Of a stretch of DNA of 64,000 bases, positions 1 through 10,739 are shown in pieces. The DNA lies in contig OZ038479.1 of NCBI GenBank assembly GCA_964036315.1, positions 61,424,393 through 61,488,392 of the forward strand. Reading direction: 5' to 3'. Each line of letters begins with the position of its first letter. Position 1 is the stretch's first letter. A model generated the notes under the pieces. The model saw only the letters and a list, made by a program, of their open reading frames with translations, was not told where the DNA came from and searched no databases. The DNA is from Acanthosepion esculentum (taxonomy: Eukaryota > Mollusca > Cephalopoda > Sepiida > Sepiidae). Position numbers and translations under genes: made by a program.

Positions 1-181
1 TCAATGCAGCCAATTTTTGTTCTGAAGATGGTATTGAAGCTTGAATCTGATAATCAGATGTACAATTGATTCTTATGCACATATAGTCTATGTATATAAA
101 CGATCAATCTCTGATACTGTGAATTCTTCCCCTAAAAATACACCAACATTTAATAATATATATATGAGTGTGTCTGCAACG

Positions 182-182
<1 letters not shown>

Positions 183-251
<69 letters not shown>
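183..251. repeat. (TA)n microsatellite
   Basis: Almost uninterrupted TA dinucleotides. Open frames through it on both strands encode only alternating Tyr-Ile and are not genes. Confidence 0.95.
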
Positions 252-256
<5 letters not shown>

Positions 257-577
257 ACTGTTCTGTAGTTTTCGACGTATGAGTGTCTTTCAGTTCAGTT
301 TTTAATCCTGGACCTGTCCCCGTCGCCTTAACTCTCTCGCCAATGGACTTGTTGATCAGGCCGAATAGCAAAGAAGGAACACAGAACTGAACTGCAGACT
401 ATCCACACAAAAGATTTGTTTAGAGAGGTAAAGGCTTGTGTAAAACCAGCCACACTTATTGTAAGTGGTGATAACAAGGAGTTGGTGCAAATATTTGTCA
501 CGGACACAATGAACAACACCCCTCAGGTTTTATTATCATAGAGTTATAGCTCTCCGGTTCTACCAGTACCGGAGACG

Positions 578-578
<1 letters not shown>
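252..578. other. Unassigned unique island between two TA arrays
   Basis: About 320 bases of ordinary composition bounded on both sides by (TA)n. A small hairpin (ctccggt paired with accggag) lies at 551-572, just before the next TA array. The plus frame over about 410-530 is open but matches no family I recognise. It could be a short repeat inserted into a TA array, as elsewhere in this window. Confidence 0.3.
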
Positions 579-658
<80 letters not shown>

Positions 659-671
659 ATATATATATATG

Positions 672-749
<78 letters not shown>

Positions 750-862
750 TCCGTATATATATATATATATATATACAAACGCACATGCACACACACATAA
801 ATATATATATATATATATTTGTGGGTGTGTGTATGTGCGTTTGTATATATATATGTATTTAT

Positions 863-918
<56 letters not shown>

Positions 919-940
919 TTGTGTGTATGTATATATAAAC
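579..940. repeat. Compound (TA)n/(CA)n microsatellite
   Basis: Long TA runs interrupted by TATG, TACA and CA/TG-rich stretches. All overlapping frames are low-complexity translations. Confidence 0.95.
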
Positions 941-1070
941 AAACAGTCGGACAGATAACCTCTTGAGTCCGAACATTGGAGATGATAAGGTGTTCTATTT
1001 TAATTTTATTTATGGTCCCCAATAATCCGCAAAGATTCCAAGACATTTTCCTCACATAGATTTAATTCTA

Positions 1071-1120
1071 ACCTGAGGAAGCCAAAGAGACCAGAGAGTC
1101 TCGGCCAAACGAAATGTCTA
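1071..1120 (+). ncRNA. Decayed hammerhead-ribozyme-like motif
   Basis: The core CTGAGGA (form CUGANGA) is followed by a strong hairpin, GCC then GAGAC paired with GTCTC then GGC, which would be helix II. The usual GAAA is replaced by CAAA, with a GAAA only five bases further on. One inactivating change therefore seems present. The motif lies 130 bases after a TA array, the same context as the better motifs here. Confidence 0.35.
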
Positions 1121-1740
1121 TCGTGTACGGTTTATGCCAGACAATGGACGGTATTATGTCTTGAATTTTATCACATTAGTGAAATGAACCCGCTATCTGA
1201 AATGGTATCTGTACACCCGTGTCTTGGTTAGAACACGTGAAGCAATGTTGTAGCTGTTTATCGCTCGATCGTGCATTTGCTTTCCCTTTCAAGACAAGAA
1301 TATAGTTCACCGTTTATGAAATACAGGCAATACTGATAAATTGGTTTCTTTCCAACTGAATGCCATGCTTTTCACATTAGTAACTAAATGTTCTGGTAAG
1401 ATGCAGTGTTAAACGTGTAACTTGAATAGGATTTCTATGTCACTTTTGAGAAATACCTGGATTCCGTTTATGTATTAATTTCCATACGAGATATTCAAAT
1501 GTTATCAAAAACCAGATTCATTTATGAAAGAAACTGGACTGTTTTAGTATCGCCGAAGAATTCACAATGCAGCATACACCTAAATTGAAGTGGCAGTGAC
1601 TACATTTTCTTGCGAGAAGTATTTTTTCTGAAAATTGTCGTTCTCTTCGGTTGACACTTTCATATTGCATTTCATTGTACAGAAAGGCTGTTCAAGTGTT
1701 ATTAAAACACCTTTCGAAGCTTGTTGGAATAATATGTATG
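1121..1740. other. No feature recognised
   Basis: AT-rich unique-looking sequence with no open frame of note, no inverted repeat and no recognisable element. Confidence 0.4.
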
Positions 1741-1742
1741 TA

Positions 1743-1875
1743 TGTATATATATATATATATATGCATATATATGGGATAACGATATATATATTTTAAATA
1801 TCAAGAACAATATAGAGGAAAACCTTCCACTTTGTCATATATTCCCCCCCACATATATATATATATATATATAGG

Positions 1876-1974
<99 letters not shown>
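1743..1974. repeat. (TA)n arrays with a duplicated flank
   Basis: Two TA arrays. The second (about 1883-1970) is preceded and followed by the same short word, ataggcaacatat, so the array was either duplicated or expanded between direct repeats. Confidence 0.85.
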
Positions 1975-2129
1975 CAACATATCTTCATTTAAATATGTTT
2001 CATTGAATAATATAATTATAATAATATAATGTCTACTTAATTTTATACTGATCCTTTCCAGTGATCTAATCAGTTTCTGGATGCTAAGATAAAATTCGTC
2101 AAGGAATACATACGCCTATATTATGCAAT

Positions 2130-2130
2130 G

Positions 2131-2220
<90 letters not shown>

Positions 2221-2245
2221 GTCTTTGCGTCTTTGCGCGTGTGTG
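2130..2245. repeat. (TA)n(TG)n microsatellite
   Basis: TA dinucleotides pass into TG dinucleotides and then TATG. Confidence 0.9.
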
Positions 2246-2510
2246 TGTGGCATGAAGAACGGCCGCAAGTGGCGACGGAAATAGCTGACAAGTATTCGAA
2301 GGGTTTATTTGATTTTGCAGCCGGTAAAAAAGAGACGCCTATTTGGCTTATCTGTAAAAACATCTTCCGATTTGAGTTAGAGTTTGTCACTTGACGGCCA
2401 TTCGTGTGTTGGCCACTGTCAGTGTATTAAGTTAACCTGCGGTAATTCTTCATTTTCGGCACAATATTCAATGAATCAAGAAAAGTTCAAATGATTTATC
2501 CGGTTGACCG

Positions 2511-2628
2511 ACTCAGAGTTTCGCGTCGAAACTCTCGTCAGCACCAGATATTTAATAAATCCTTTGTTAAATTTATCAAACGTCTGATCCTGATGAGCCT
2601 TTCGACGCGAAACTCTTGAGATAAGTCA
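2511..2628. repeat. Inverted pair of hammerhead-like motifs
   Basis: The word agagtttcgcgtcgaaa near 2515 returns inverted as tttcgacgcgaaactct near 2599. Each arm contains a hammerhead-type core: CTGACGA then GAAACTC on the minus strand, and CTGATGA then GAAACTC on the plus strand. Helix II is short (GC/GC in the plus copy), and the word TTTCG pairing with CGAAA competes with it. The minus copy ends in the cleavage-type triplet GTC after a near-palindrome ACTC-T-GAGT. Helix I is not evident. This is probably a relic of an inverted hammerhead-bearing element. Confidence 0.4.
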
Positions 2629-2792
2629 CTTGCCCTTTTCTTAATTTATAGAATATTAGAGATCTAGTTATCTGTTGGGTGGTTTTTAACAGATGTTCTG
2701 CTAGCCTGAAAACTCGTTAAATTCTCGTAATTTTCACGTATTTTTCAGTGGTATTATTTTTATGTCACACACACAAACATATATACATATAC

Positions 2793-2912
<120 letters not shown>

Positions 2913-3114
2913 AGGCAAGTAAACATTTTATTAATACCTCTTGATGTGATGACGGTAAATTAATTAAGCTTCCTGTATCTCTTATGAGAATTTCACTTTT
3001 CTTCTCTATTCCACTGGAAAAAAGGATGTGAACTTGGCTAAATGTTGGTCTGAATTTGATTGGAATTTTATCGCCTGGTTGGTCGTCTGGCATTTTGCTC
3101 AATGGTGACCCACC

Positions 3115-4780
3115 TTTCTTTCCTTTTTAACTTCTTTCTATTATATGTGTTTCTTTCGTTTAATTCCTTTTTGCTCTCTTTATTTTTTTATTTTTTCATT
3201 CCTCTTTCCGTTATTTAATTTCTTCTTTCTCTCGTTTTTATTTCTTTGTTCCGATCTAACTTTTCCTTTCATGCCATTTTACTCTTTTCTCACTGTTTTT
3301 CCACCAATAAATTGATTTTCTCGACACTTATATTTTTCTTTTCCGTTTGTCACTATTTCTTCCTAACATCCTGCACTTTAGTCTCATTATTCTCCTCATT
3401 TTTCTCTCCGTCTTCTTCTATTGGTTTCCGGCCAGCCTGAATTTTCATCGACATTTCCTTCACAGTTTCCGTTTCATTTTTATACCTTTCATAGAAGGTT
3501 TTGTTTTTTCTTTATTTTCAAATTATTTTTATTTTCCATTGCTTTATTTCTCCTTTTCTGATTAAGTACAATATTTTTCTTACTTACATAATTTTCTTTT
3601 TACCATTACTCACTTATTACTTTTTGCTTTGTTCTTAAGTTCATTTCATCTTTTCTTTTTTCTTCTTTTGGATTCTTCTTTTTCCTTTTTTCATTTCTTC
3701 TTTCCTTTTATTATTAACTTCTCTTCTTTTTTCCTTTTTATTATTTTCTCTTCCTATTTTCTTCCTTTATTACCGTTACTTCTGCTTTCCATCCGACATT
3801 ATTTCCTCATCTTTTTCCTTCATTTACCTTTTCTTATTCTCCTTTCCATTATTACGATCTCTACATTTTACGTTCCTTGATTGCATTCTTTTCTTTTTCA
3901 TTCCTTAATTATCGTCTCTTAATTATGTTGCTTTTATTGAATTCTCTTTTTTCTTTCCAGTATTATCTTCTTTTCTTTGTAACTTCCATTTTAACCCTCT
4001 CTTCTTTCCCCTTCCAATATTAGCTTCTGATCTGTTTTCATTCTTTTATTACCTTCTCTTCTTTTTCCCTTATATTATTACCTTCTGATTTTTTTTCCTT
4101 CTTTTATTACTCACTCTGTTTTTTACCGTTCTCTTCTCTTTTCTAGGCATTTCTTTCGTCATTAACAACATCAGTTCTTGCATCTTTTCCTCTTCCATTC
4201 TTTTTACTTTGCTTATCCGGTCGCAAAATAATCTTTGCATTTTTCATTCATTCATTCATTCTGCAAACATCTTTCGTTTGTTTTTTTCTTCCCCTATTTC
4301 GATTATTTTATTTTCCCCTAATCTAATTCCATTTTCCTTTATCTACTAATTTTATCTTATTCAATAAAAATTTGTAAGTGGCCTGAAGATCGGCTGTCAA
4401 TTCATTTTTGGAAAAAAATATTCTATTTATTTATTTGATTATTCTGTTATTGCAGTCGATGGTGTAAAAAAGACAAAGAAACAATCAGTCCAAAGCAACG
4501 AACATTTTATTTTCACTTATTTCTTATTAATTTCGCTTCCTACTTTTACGTATTCTTGTTCGTTTCATTTTCTAGTGTCCCCGCTTGTTTACTACTACTT
4601 GTGTTCCTCTAATTTCAACAACCACTTTTCCATTTTTCTTTTCTTTCCGTCCCAGATGCTCTTTTACAGTTTTATTTCTTTTTTTGCAGATCTTGCTTTC
4701 TCTATATATTTGACTTTTCCTTTCCATTTTCGTTGAGTCCACTCTACTTGATTAAGCTTCTTTTTTTGCGGGCAGATTAA
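3115..4780 (+). repeat. Long polypyrimidine tract
   Basis: About 1.6 kb in which the plus strand is dominated by T and C, with recurring words such as TTCTTTTCC and TTTATTACC at irregular spacing. It looks like a decayed minisatellite or expanded TTC-type repeat. The open frames inside it are translations of this bias and encode only Phe/Leu/Ser/Ile-rich strings. Confidence 0.7.
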
Positions 4781-4930
4781 CTAGAAAGATTATTATTTCT
4801 CACAAGTGTTGAACCTATGTAAAAAGAGAGAATTTAAAATATAAGACTTTCAACAAAGACTAGCAAGCAAGTTCGGACAACAATCCTTTCATGTTGCAAT
4901 CATTTTCTGATCTATGCTCTTTATCACATA

Positions 4931-5495
4931 CAGGGTGCGATGGATAAATTGTCGTGTAAATTCCACAAAAATGAAAAACACCGGCAGCTCATTTTAACAG
5001 ACATATTTACCAAAATTACACAAAAATATCTTTAATTACTAAAAAGTAAGTTTATGCAATAAAATCGCTATTGGTTTCAACCACTGCCTCCAGACGACTT
5101 TGGAATCTCCTGCAACTATTCTGGGCGGTCGCTTTGTGACGGGTGAATACTGCCATAACTCTTGCCTTCAGTTCATCTTTGGTGTTAAAAGGAGTTTTGT
5201 TGGTCTCTCGTTCAACTATAGGAAGAATAATGTAGGCATAACCTCGCCATCACTAGTGATCACACTAAACACCATTATGTTGACTGGATATATCACCCAA
5301 CAATGTTCATATCTGAGCTTCCAGCGCGAATGTCAAGCAATACAGCATACCGTTTCCGTATTTATGGCGTCATGGTGCTCTTTTTCTCACAGACGGTTCC
5401 CAACTATATTGTGCAGTCGACAAGATCAAAAACAAACAACGCGCATGCGCGAAATTAAAAATATAAAATGGCTAGAATTTACCCATCGCGCCCTG
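4931..5495 (-). mobile_element. Internally deleted mariner-like element (non-autonomous)
   Basis: Both ends are visible: cagggtgcgatgg at 4931 and, inverted, ccatcgcgccctg ending at 5495, flanked by TA on each side (4929-4930 and 5496-5497) as expected for Tc1/mariner target-site duplication. The interior matches the transposase C-terminus of the larger copy at 9081-9740, including the region coding for ...FRSRL...NG on the minus strand. The subterminal word gcgcatgcgcg is shared with that copy. The transposase middle is missing, so this is a 565-bp derivative. Confidence 0.75.
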
Positions 5496-5642
5496 TATAT
5501 CCATCTTTTTCTCGTTCAAGATCTTTTTTCCTCACTAAACTCTCCAAAACATTTCTTTTAAATACCTTGTTTCTTCTGGACGTAGACAATCGTATCTCTT
5601 TCTTTCTTTTGTTATCGGTAAATTGCCATAAATTCTTGTAAG

Positions 5643-5775
5643 GATTAAAAAATGTTTTTTTTTGTTGCCATCGTCAAGGTTTTGAATTCAGAGAATTTTT
5701 TCTTAGACTGGCTGCTAAAGTTAGAGAGAGCCCAATCTACGCTGCTATTTAACCCATTTACATTCACTTTCGTAC
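5643..5775 (-). repeat. Truncated SINE, 3' body only
   Basis: The stretch from ttttgaattcagaga to ctgctatttaaccca matches the body of the complete SINE at 38671-39091. The tRNA-like head is absent, so this is a fragment or internal relic. Confidence 0.5.
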
Positions 5776-5942
5776 ATTTGTGCAACAGATTGGGCTGTGG
5801 TCTGAATATAACGCTCCAAATCCACTTTCTGAATTGATAACCGTTAGGTTACCGGCACAATATCCAAAATAACTTTCTTTTTTAATTTTTTCTTTTTTTT
5901 CTATCAAATAATTTTTGTGTAACCTCTCTTAACTTTGTTTTT

Positions 5943-6039
5943 ACAGCCATATAACGTTGAAACACCAGTTTCCCGAAGTTAAACAACATCGTACTTAGTT
6001 AGTACCTAGATGGGTGACCGTTTGGGAATACTGTAAGCT
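5943..6039 (+). pseudogene. 5S rRNA-derived relic
   Basis: The sequence follows eukaryotic 5S rRNA: cagccatataacgttgaaacacc matches the 5' part, ccgaagttaaacaacat the middle, and tagatgggtgaccgtttggg plus gaatac the conserved internal control region near the 3' end. About a dozen bases around the first third are deleted and the 3' terminal stem is missing, so it cannot be functional. It could be a dispersed 5S pseudogene or the head of a 5S-derived SINE. A repeated 73-bp sequence follows at once, which favours the SINE idea. Confidence 0.7.
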
Positions 6040-6041
6040 TA

Positions 6042-6114
6042 AAAAATCTTTTAAACCCAAGCAAGGCGATAGTGTCACTAGAACTCAGAAGGTTACAAAG
6101 AGTGAAAATGAAAG
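6042..6114 (+). repeat. 73-bp direct repeat, copy 1
   Basis: About 90% identical to 7645-7717 in the same orientation. This copy directly follows the 5S-like relic. The pair brackets the CR1-like LINE fragment. Confidence 0.85.
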
Positions 6115-6389
6115 AGAATGAGAAGGTTTGGAATGGGGAGGATTGAAGAAAGGGCAAAAAACCGAAAGGGTTCAAGAAACGGAAGATGGCGATTGATGTT
6201 GCATTTAAATTTTTTAAGATTATAGCAATCAGGAAGTAAGAAATCGAAAGTTAGTCCCACGGGTGGGAAATGTGAGAAAATAAACTGGTAAAGTAGAAGT
6301 GGCATTTGTATTTAGATAGTTCAACAGTAAAACGGTGATCTAGTCACACGCTTAAATTCATGCTCTGGGGAGGCAGAAAAAAAGCTCAT

Positions 6390-7520
6390 CTGAACAATTG
6401 CCATGAAAATATTTATAGAAAAAGCAAGGAAATCATGTCAGGTCGGTGAGAAAGTGGCTGATGTTGAGGTGCCTGGCCAGGATCAGTTACATTACAGATC
6501 CTTCTTTGGATTTTGTAAAGAAAATGTACAGCAGGAGCACCAGACCAGATATGCCAATAGTGTTCAATGCACGAACGATGTGGAAAATGGAAAATTTTCT
6601 GTAACGACACTGAACCAACTTGCAGTAGACATGGCAATTTATTTGATATAGTCGCTCCTCTTCAAGCCAGTGGAAAGCGTGAGGCTAAAAAGGTTTAGGG
6701 TGCTGCTCATGGAGTTTACCATCAGCTATGCTGATGGCAGGCAGAAAACTTTTTCTGTGATGATTAAATGAAAACAGTTTAGGAGATATTTCTTGCTCCA
6801 GTTAACCACTGATTGGAGATTTTTTTCAAAAGCATTTTCCTGGTTTACTTTCTCAGATTTGTCGGATTTTCTACTACGACAGGAATAAATGGTTGTGTCA
6901 TCTGCATAAATACCTAGTTGAAAACTAATGACATTGAGAAGGTCATTGATGAAGACCAGAAACAGCGTATGCCCAAGGATAATACCCTGGGGAAGCCTGC
7001 GTTAATATGAAACATCTGAAAGCAACACTACCTTCATTACACGATTTGTTAGGAACGATTAAATTAAACCAAATAGTCGTCTCGTTACACTTCAGCTTGC
7101 GTAGGAGGACAGCATGCCAAACCTTGTCGAACGCCTTCGAAATATTTACGACCACAGCCTGAGCTTCGTCATTCTTATATAGAATTTGATAGACAAATAG
7201 AACTTGATAGACAAATTCACTTAACACGTCGTCGGTAGACCTGGCGAAGGGGAAGACATATTGTTCGTCCGAAAGCACGTCGTGCGAAGTACTTTGCTGA
7301 AAAGAGGTAAGAGACGACGGCAATAATCCCGTCACATCCGCTTCCCTTGTAGGGATATAATTTAGAAATGATTTCCGGAGACAGTGATGGGGTTATGCTC
7401 TTATCACTCAGTAAAACCTCCATTCTAGGTGTGTGTGTGGGTAGGAATCTGACAGAGATATTCCAGATCGAGAGTGGAGTTGGAAGAGAACTTCCGAGCA
7501 AAACACTCTACCTTATCTGC
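6390..7520 (-). pseudogene. CR1/Jockey-like LINE, reverse transcriptase fragment
   Basis: Minus-strand frames, broken by several shifts, carry non-LTR reverse transcriptase blocks in order. These are a GCDGI block (7330-7350), a block reading LSDEQYVFPFARSTDD, then ISKAFDKVWH (fingers/palm), GIYADDTT with an intact YADD catalytic motif (about 6905-6920), VVNWSKKYLLN, and the C-terminal block HIWSGAP...KIQRRICN near 6500. This order is typical of CR1/Jockey-clade ORF2 from palm to C-terminus. The endonuclease is absent, so the copy is 5'-truncated. A related copy lies at 47870-48735 on the opposite strand. Confidence 0.8.
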
Positions 7521-7644
7521 AGTAGATATCAATACTTCAAATTGATTGAAGATTTACTATTGTTCAGCACACTCTTGCAGAGCCGTCAATAATCTCTAGA
7601 ACTAAACTTGTGAGAGGCTATATAGTATCACATTCTTTCAGATT

Positions 7645-7717
7645 AAAAATATTTTAAACCCAAGCAAGGCGATAATGTCGCTAGAATGCAGAGGGTTACA
7701 AGGAGTGAAAATGAAAG
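7645..7717 (+). repeat. 73-bp direct repeat, copy 2
   Basis: Partner of 6042-6114, but without a 5S-like head upstream. Confidence 0.85.
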
Positions 7718-7719
7718 TG

Positions 7720-8670
7720 ACTTCGCCATTTTGAGGATACGCTTGCATTCATTACGAGCAATGACAAAGGGACGTCTGTTACTATCAGACCTGTTACTCT
7801 AGTATAGCTGAAAGTGATTCCTGTGTGTTATAGCAGCTGAACGGGAAGGTGAGAACCAGTGAGATGATTATGGTTTCCCTTGGTATTTGCATGCTGGAAC
7901 GAAAACTCCGATGACGGCTTTTAATTGAAAGTAGCCTTATAGCTCAAGGTCTGAATACCAGCAGGGTCAGTGACATTAAAGTGATTAAGATACCTGACAT
8001 GGTAGGCACTGACGTCACCGAACACAAATATATTTGCAAACGAGTATATACAGAGAGAGAGAGAGCCTTATATAAATAAGAAATTCTATGTAGCATGCAA
8101 CAGTCATAAGAGGAAGGGGAACGATATAAATAGCTGACTGAGTTTAGTAGAGAAAGTAGGAGAGAGTTCCTTTGCCAGTGGGAGATGTTCCCGAATATAG
8201 ACAGCAAGGCCATCACGTGGGCACTAAACATTTTAAGTAACTTAGAACGACCACTTAATTGCTGTTGTTTCCAGGTCCACTCTGACCCGGGGTGGCAGGA
8301 CCTGTTAAGGTCTCAGCTTTGGGCAAATAGTTAATCCCCAAACTGGGGTCAAAACACTATGAAAGCATAAAAATGGATTTTTATAGTGGCAGCACATTTA
8401 AATTTGGTCACAACCCCTCTTTACAAAAATACGCCAATAAAACCTGATCTGCAAACTGATTTCTTACAAAGCTATCCTAAAAATCTTGTCGGCAGTAAAT
8501 ATCCCATTGGGGTTGATATGCCATAAAACAAAATAAACCAAACCAATTCTTCCGAGAGTAAGATAGCCAGGAACAGATATTACAGTGAGGATTGAAGAAT
8601 TCAGATTAGTTTCACAGAGAATGTTTTCCAAGTGGAACGATTTCACACTGCAGAACAATCTCTCTCTCTT
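7720..8670. other. No feature recognised
   Basis: Unique-looking sequence. A short GA run lies at 8051-8066. No open frame resembles a known protein. Confidence 0.4.
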
Positions 8671-8811
<141 letters not shown>

Positions 8812-9080
8812 TATTACTGTTTTAGAGATGTTCTATTTATAACACTAAAAACATACACACAACGCACACTTTCAAACTGAAAAAATAAAATCATCCTTGA
8901 TAATGGCTAAAAGTACAGTTGAAAGCGCTCGGGATTATAGAACATTTGGATAGTTTCTACACACTCTGTGTCCCAAAAAGAAAACACTTATTCGAACACA
9001 AGAAAAATTAAATAAAAAGCTTAATCGTTGTAACTTGCCTGTCGTTTTAAATGAAACATGCATAAATGAAGGATTGTTGC
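8812..9080 (+). mobile_element. Solo Penelope-like terminal repeat
   Basis: This segment aligns throughout with the reverse complement of 60693-60960, the 3' end of the PLE at 60.7-62.4 kb. It shares a hammerhead-like block, the word tttctacacactctgtg, cacttattcgaacacaaga, and an end near gaaggattgttgc. No reverse transcriptase remains. It abuts a microsatellite on the left and a truncated mariner-like element on the right. Confidence 0.65.
8891..8936 (+). ncRNA. Hammerhead-like motif, U3/A8 variant
   Basis: After ATCC comes TTGATAA, then a weak helix II (GGCTA against ACAGTT), then GAAAGCGCTC and GGG. AGCGCT is a palindrome in the place of helix III. Against the hammerhead consensus CUGANGA, positions 3 and 8 read U and A. 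Three further copies of this form are in PLE terminal repeats of this window. Confidence 0.45.
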
Positions 9081-9737
9081 AAAAATGAAAATAATTGACA
9101 TCACACTGTCAATAAAATCGCCATTGGCTTCAACAACGGCCTGCAGACGACTTCGGAATGTCCTGCATCTCTTCTGGACGGTTTCTTTGTTTAAGTTAGT
9201 CAATGCTGCCCTAATCCTTGCCTTCACTTCATCAACTGTGCCCCATACATAATAATCAAGCGGAAGTTAGGTTGCCAGATGTAAGGGGTGATGTGGTTCG
9301 ACAGCCTTGACTGCTTGTGGCGTCATGTTGCAGAGTGTTGGTGCCAGACATAGTGTCTTCCAGCAGCCACCCTCTTGACCCAGGGCAGCACTATCTCCTT
9401 AAGACACTGTGGGAAGATGAATGGAAGCATAACGTCGCCATCACTAGTGATCACCCGAAACACCTTCGTAATCATCATTAGACTCATCCAACTCTTTCCG
9501 AATCCTCTGCACTGTCATCATACCCAAACACTCTGAAATATTCGTATTGGAGCTTCCGGCGCGAATGCCAAGCAGTGCAGCATACCGTTTCCAAATTTAT
9601 GGCGGAGTGAATTGTGTCATTGTGCTCTTTTTCTCACAGACGGTGTCCCTATACTGTTCAGTTGATAAAATCAAAAACAAACAACGCGCATGCGCGAAAT
9701 TAAAAATATAAAATTGCGACAATTTATCCATTGCGTC

Positions 9738-9740
<3 letters not shown>
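9081..9740 (-). mobile_element. Mariner-like transposase relic (C-terminal half)
   Basis: The minus strand encodes, from high to low coordinates, a catalytic-core remnant (PWVKRVAAGRHYVWHQ), then LDYYVWGTVDEVKARIRAAL, then RSRLQAVVEANGDFID. This is the C-terminal half of a Tc1/mariner-superfamily transposase. The right terminus caggacgcaatgg (inverted) ends at 9740 beside TA, followed directly by a TA array. The left end is missing, apparently cut by the PLE repeat at 9080. Homologous to 4931-5495. Several frameshifts are present. Confidence 0.75.

Positions 9741-9792
<52 letters not shown>
9741..9792. repeat. (TA)n microsatellite
   Basis: Begins exactly at the TA target site of the transposon ending at 9740. 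Confidence 0.95.
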
Positions 9793-9800
<8 letters not shown>

Positions 9801-9823
9801 TGTGTGGATGTAGATCCGACGGT

Positions 9824-9951
9824 ATGATGAAAATGTGGAAAAGACAAAGCAAAATCCGAATATGTGAGTTTACTGGTTTTAACAAAAACAAAATAAAAAC
9901 AGTAAACTCACATATTCGGATTTTGCTTTGTCTTTTCCACATTTTCATCAT
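9824..9951. repeat. Perfect 51-bp inverted repeat, 26-nt loop
   Basis: Left arm 9824-9874 and right arm 9901-9951 are exact reverse complements over 51 bases, separated by an A-rich 26-nt loop. TA arrays flank both sides. A transcript would form a long perfect hairpin. Perfect identity implies a recent origin or ongoing gene conversion. Confidence 0.95.
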
Positions 9952-9964
9952 ATATATATATATA

Positions 9965-10044
<80 letters not shown>
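9952..10044. repeat. (TA)n microsatellite
   Basis: TA array with one TGTACA interruption, immediately after the 51-bp inverted repeat. Confidence 0.95.
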
Positions 10045-10047
<3 letters not shown>

Positions 10048-10629
10048 TCATTCAGTTTTTTTTCTATTAGACTGAACTGAATAAAGTTCTTTATTTATAA
10101 AGTTTATAAAGGTATAACGTTTATGAAAATTGAATGAAATTTTACATGCATAAAATGGATTTTTGGTCGCGCATTTTCTTTATCTCCACATTCGGGAGAA
10201 TACTATAAATCATAAGATTCAGCAAAACATGAATAATAGAAGCCAATTTAAGTAGCGTGCTGCTCGCTTGAATGTCTGCAAAGATTTGTAGGAATCAACG
10301 TTTCACTTGTAAGTGGGCCAAAACTGTTGATTATCTGATAACATTATTGATTGAGATCTCCTCAATGTATTTGGGAAATTCAGAAAGATATGAGAAGGTA
10401 AAGGCAGATAAATAATCAAAGACTGGCAGGAACTAGCGAAAACCTCCGAAAAAAAATATTAATAAAACAAATAATATATACAAATATATTTTCAGGGTTA
10501 TTTTTCAAACAAAAGCGCGTTTTTTTTTCTAGTTGAAATATACAAAATTGACAACCCTGAGAAAGTTTAAATGTCTGAGATGAAGCATCTTTTTTTTTCA
10601 ACATACGGATATTCTTCGATACTTGGGCC

Positions 10630-10632
<3 letters not shown>

Positions 10633-10722
<90 letters not shown>
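10633..10722. repeat. (TA)n(TG)n microsatellite
   Basis: TA dinucleotides pass into TG dinucleotides. Confidence 0.95.
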
Positions 10723-10725
<3 letters not shown>

Positions 10726-10739
10726 TCTTGATATGTTCA

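Noticed and set aside
498..1055. Long open frame of alternating Tyr-Ile, and similar frames at many places
   Set aside because: Translation of (TA)n and (CA)n arrays. These have no stop codons in some frames and do not indicate genes.
3246..3880. Three hydrophobic open frames
   Set aside because: Produced by the polypyrimidine tract, giving Phe/Leu/Ser/Ile strings without domain structure.
5943..6039. Functional 5S rRNA gene
   Set aside because: Internal deletion and missing 3' stem. Only a relic is present.
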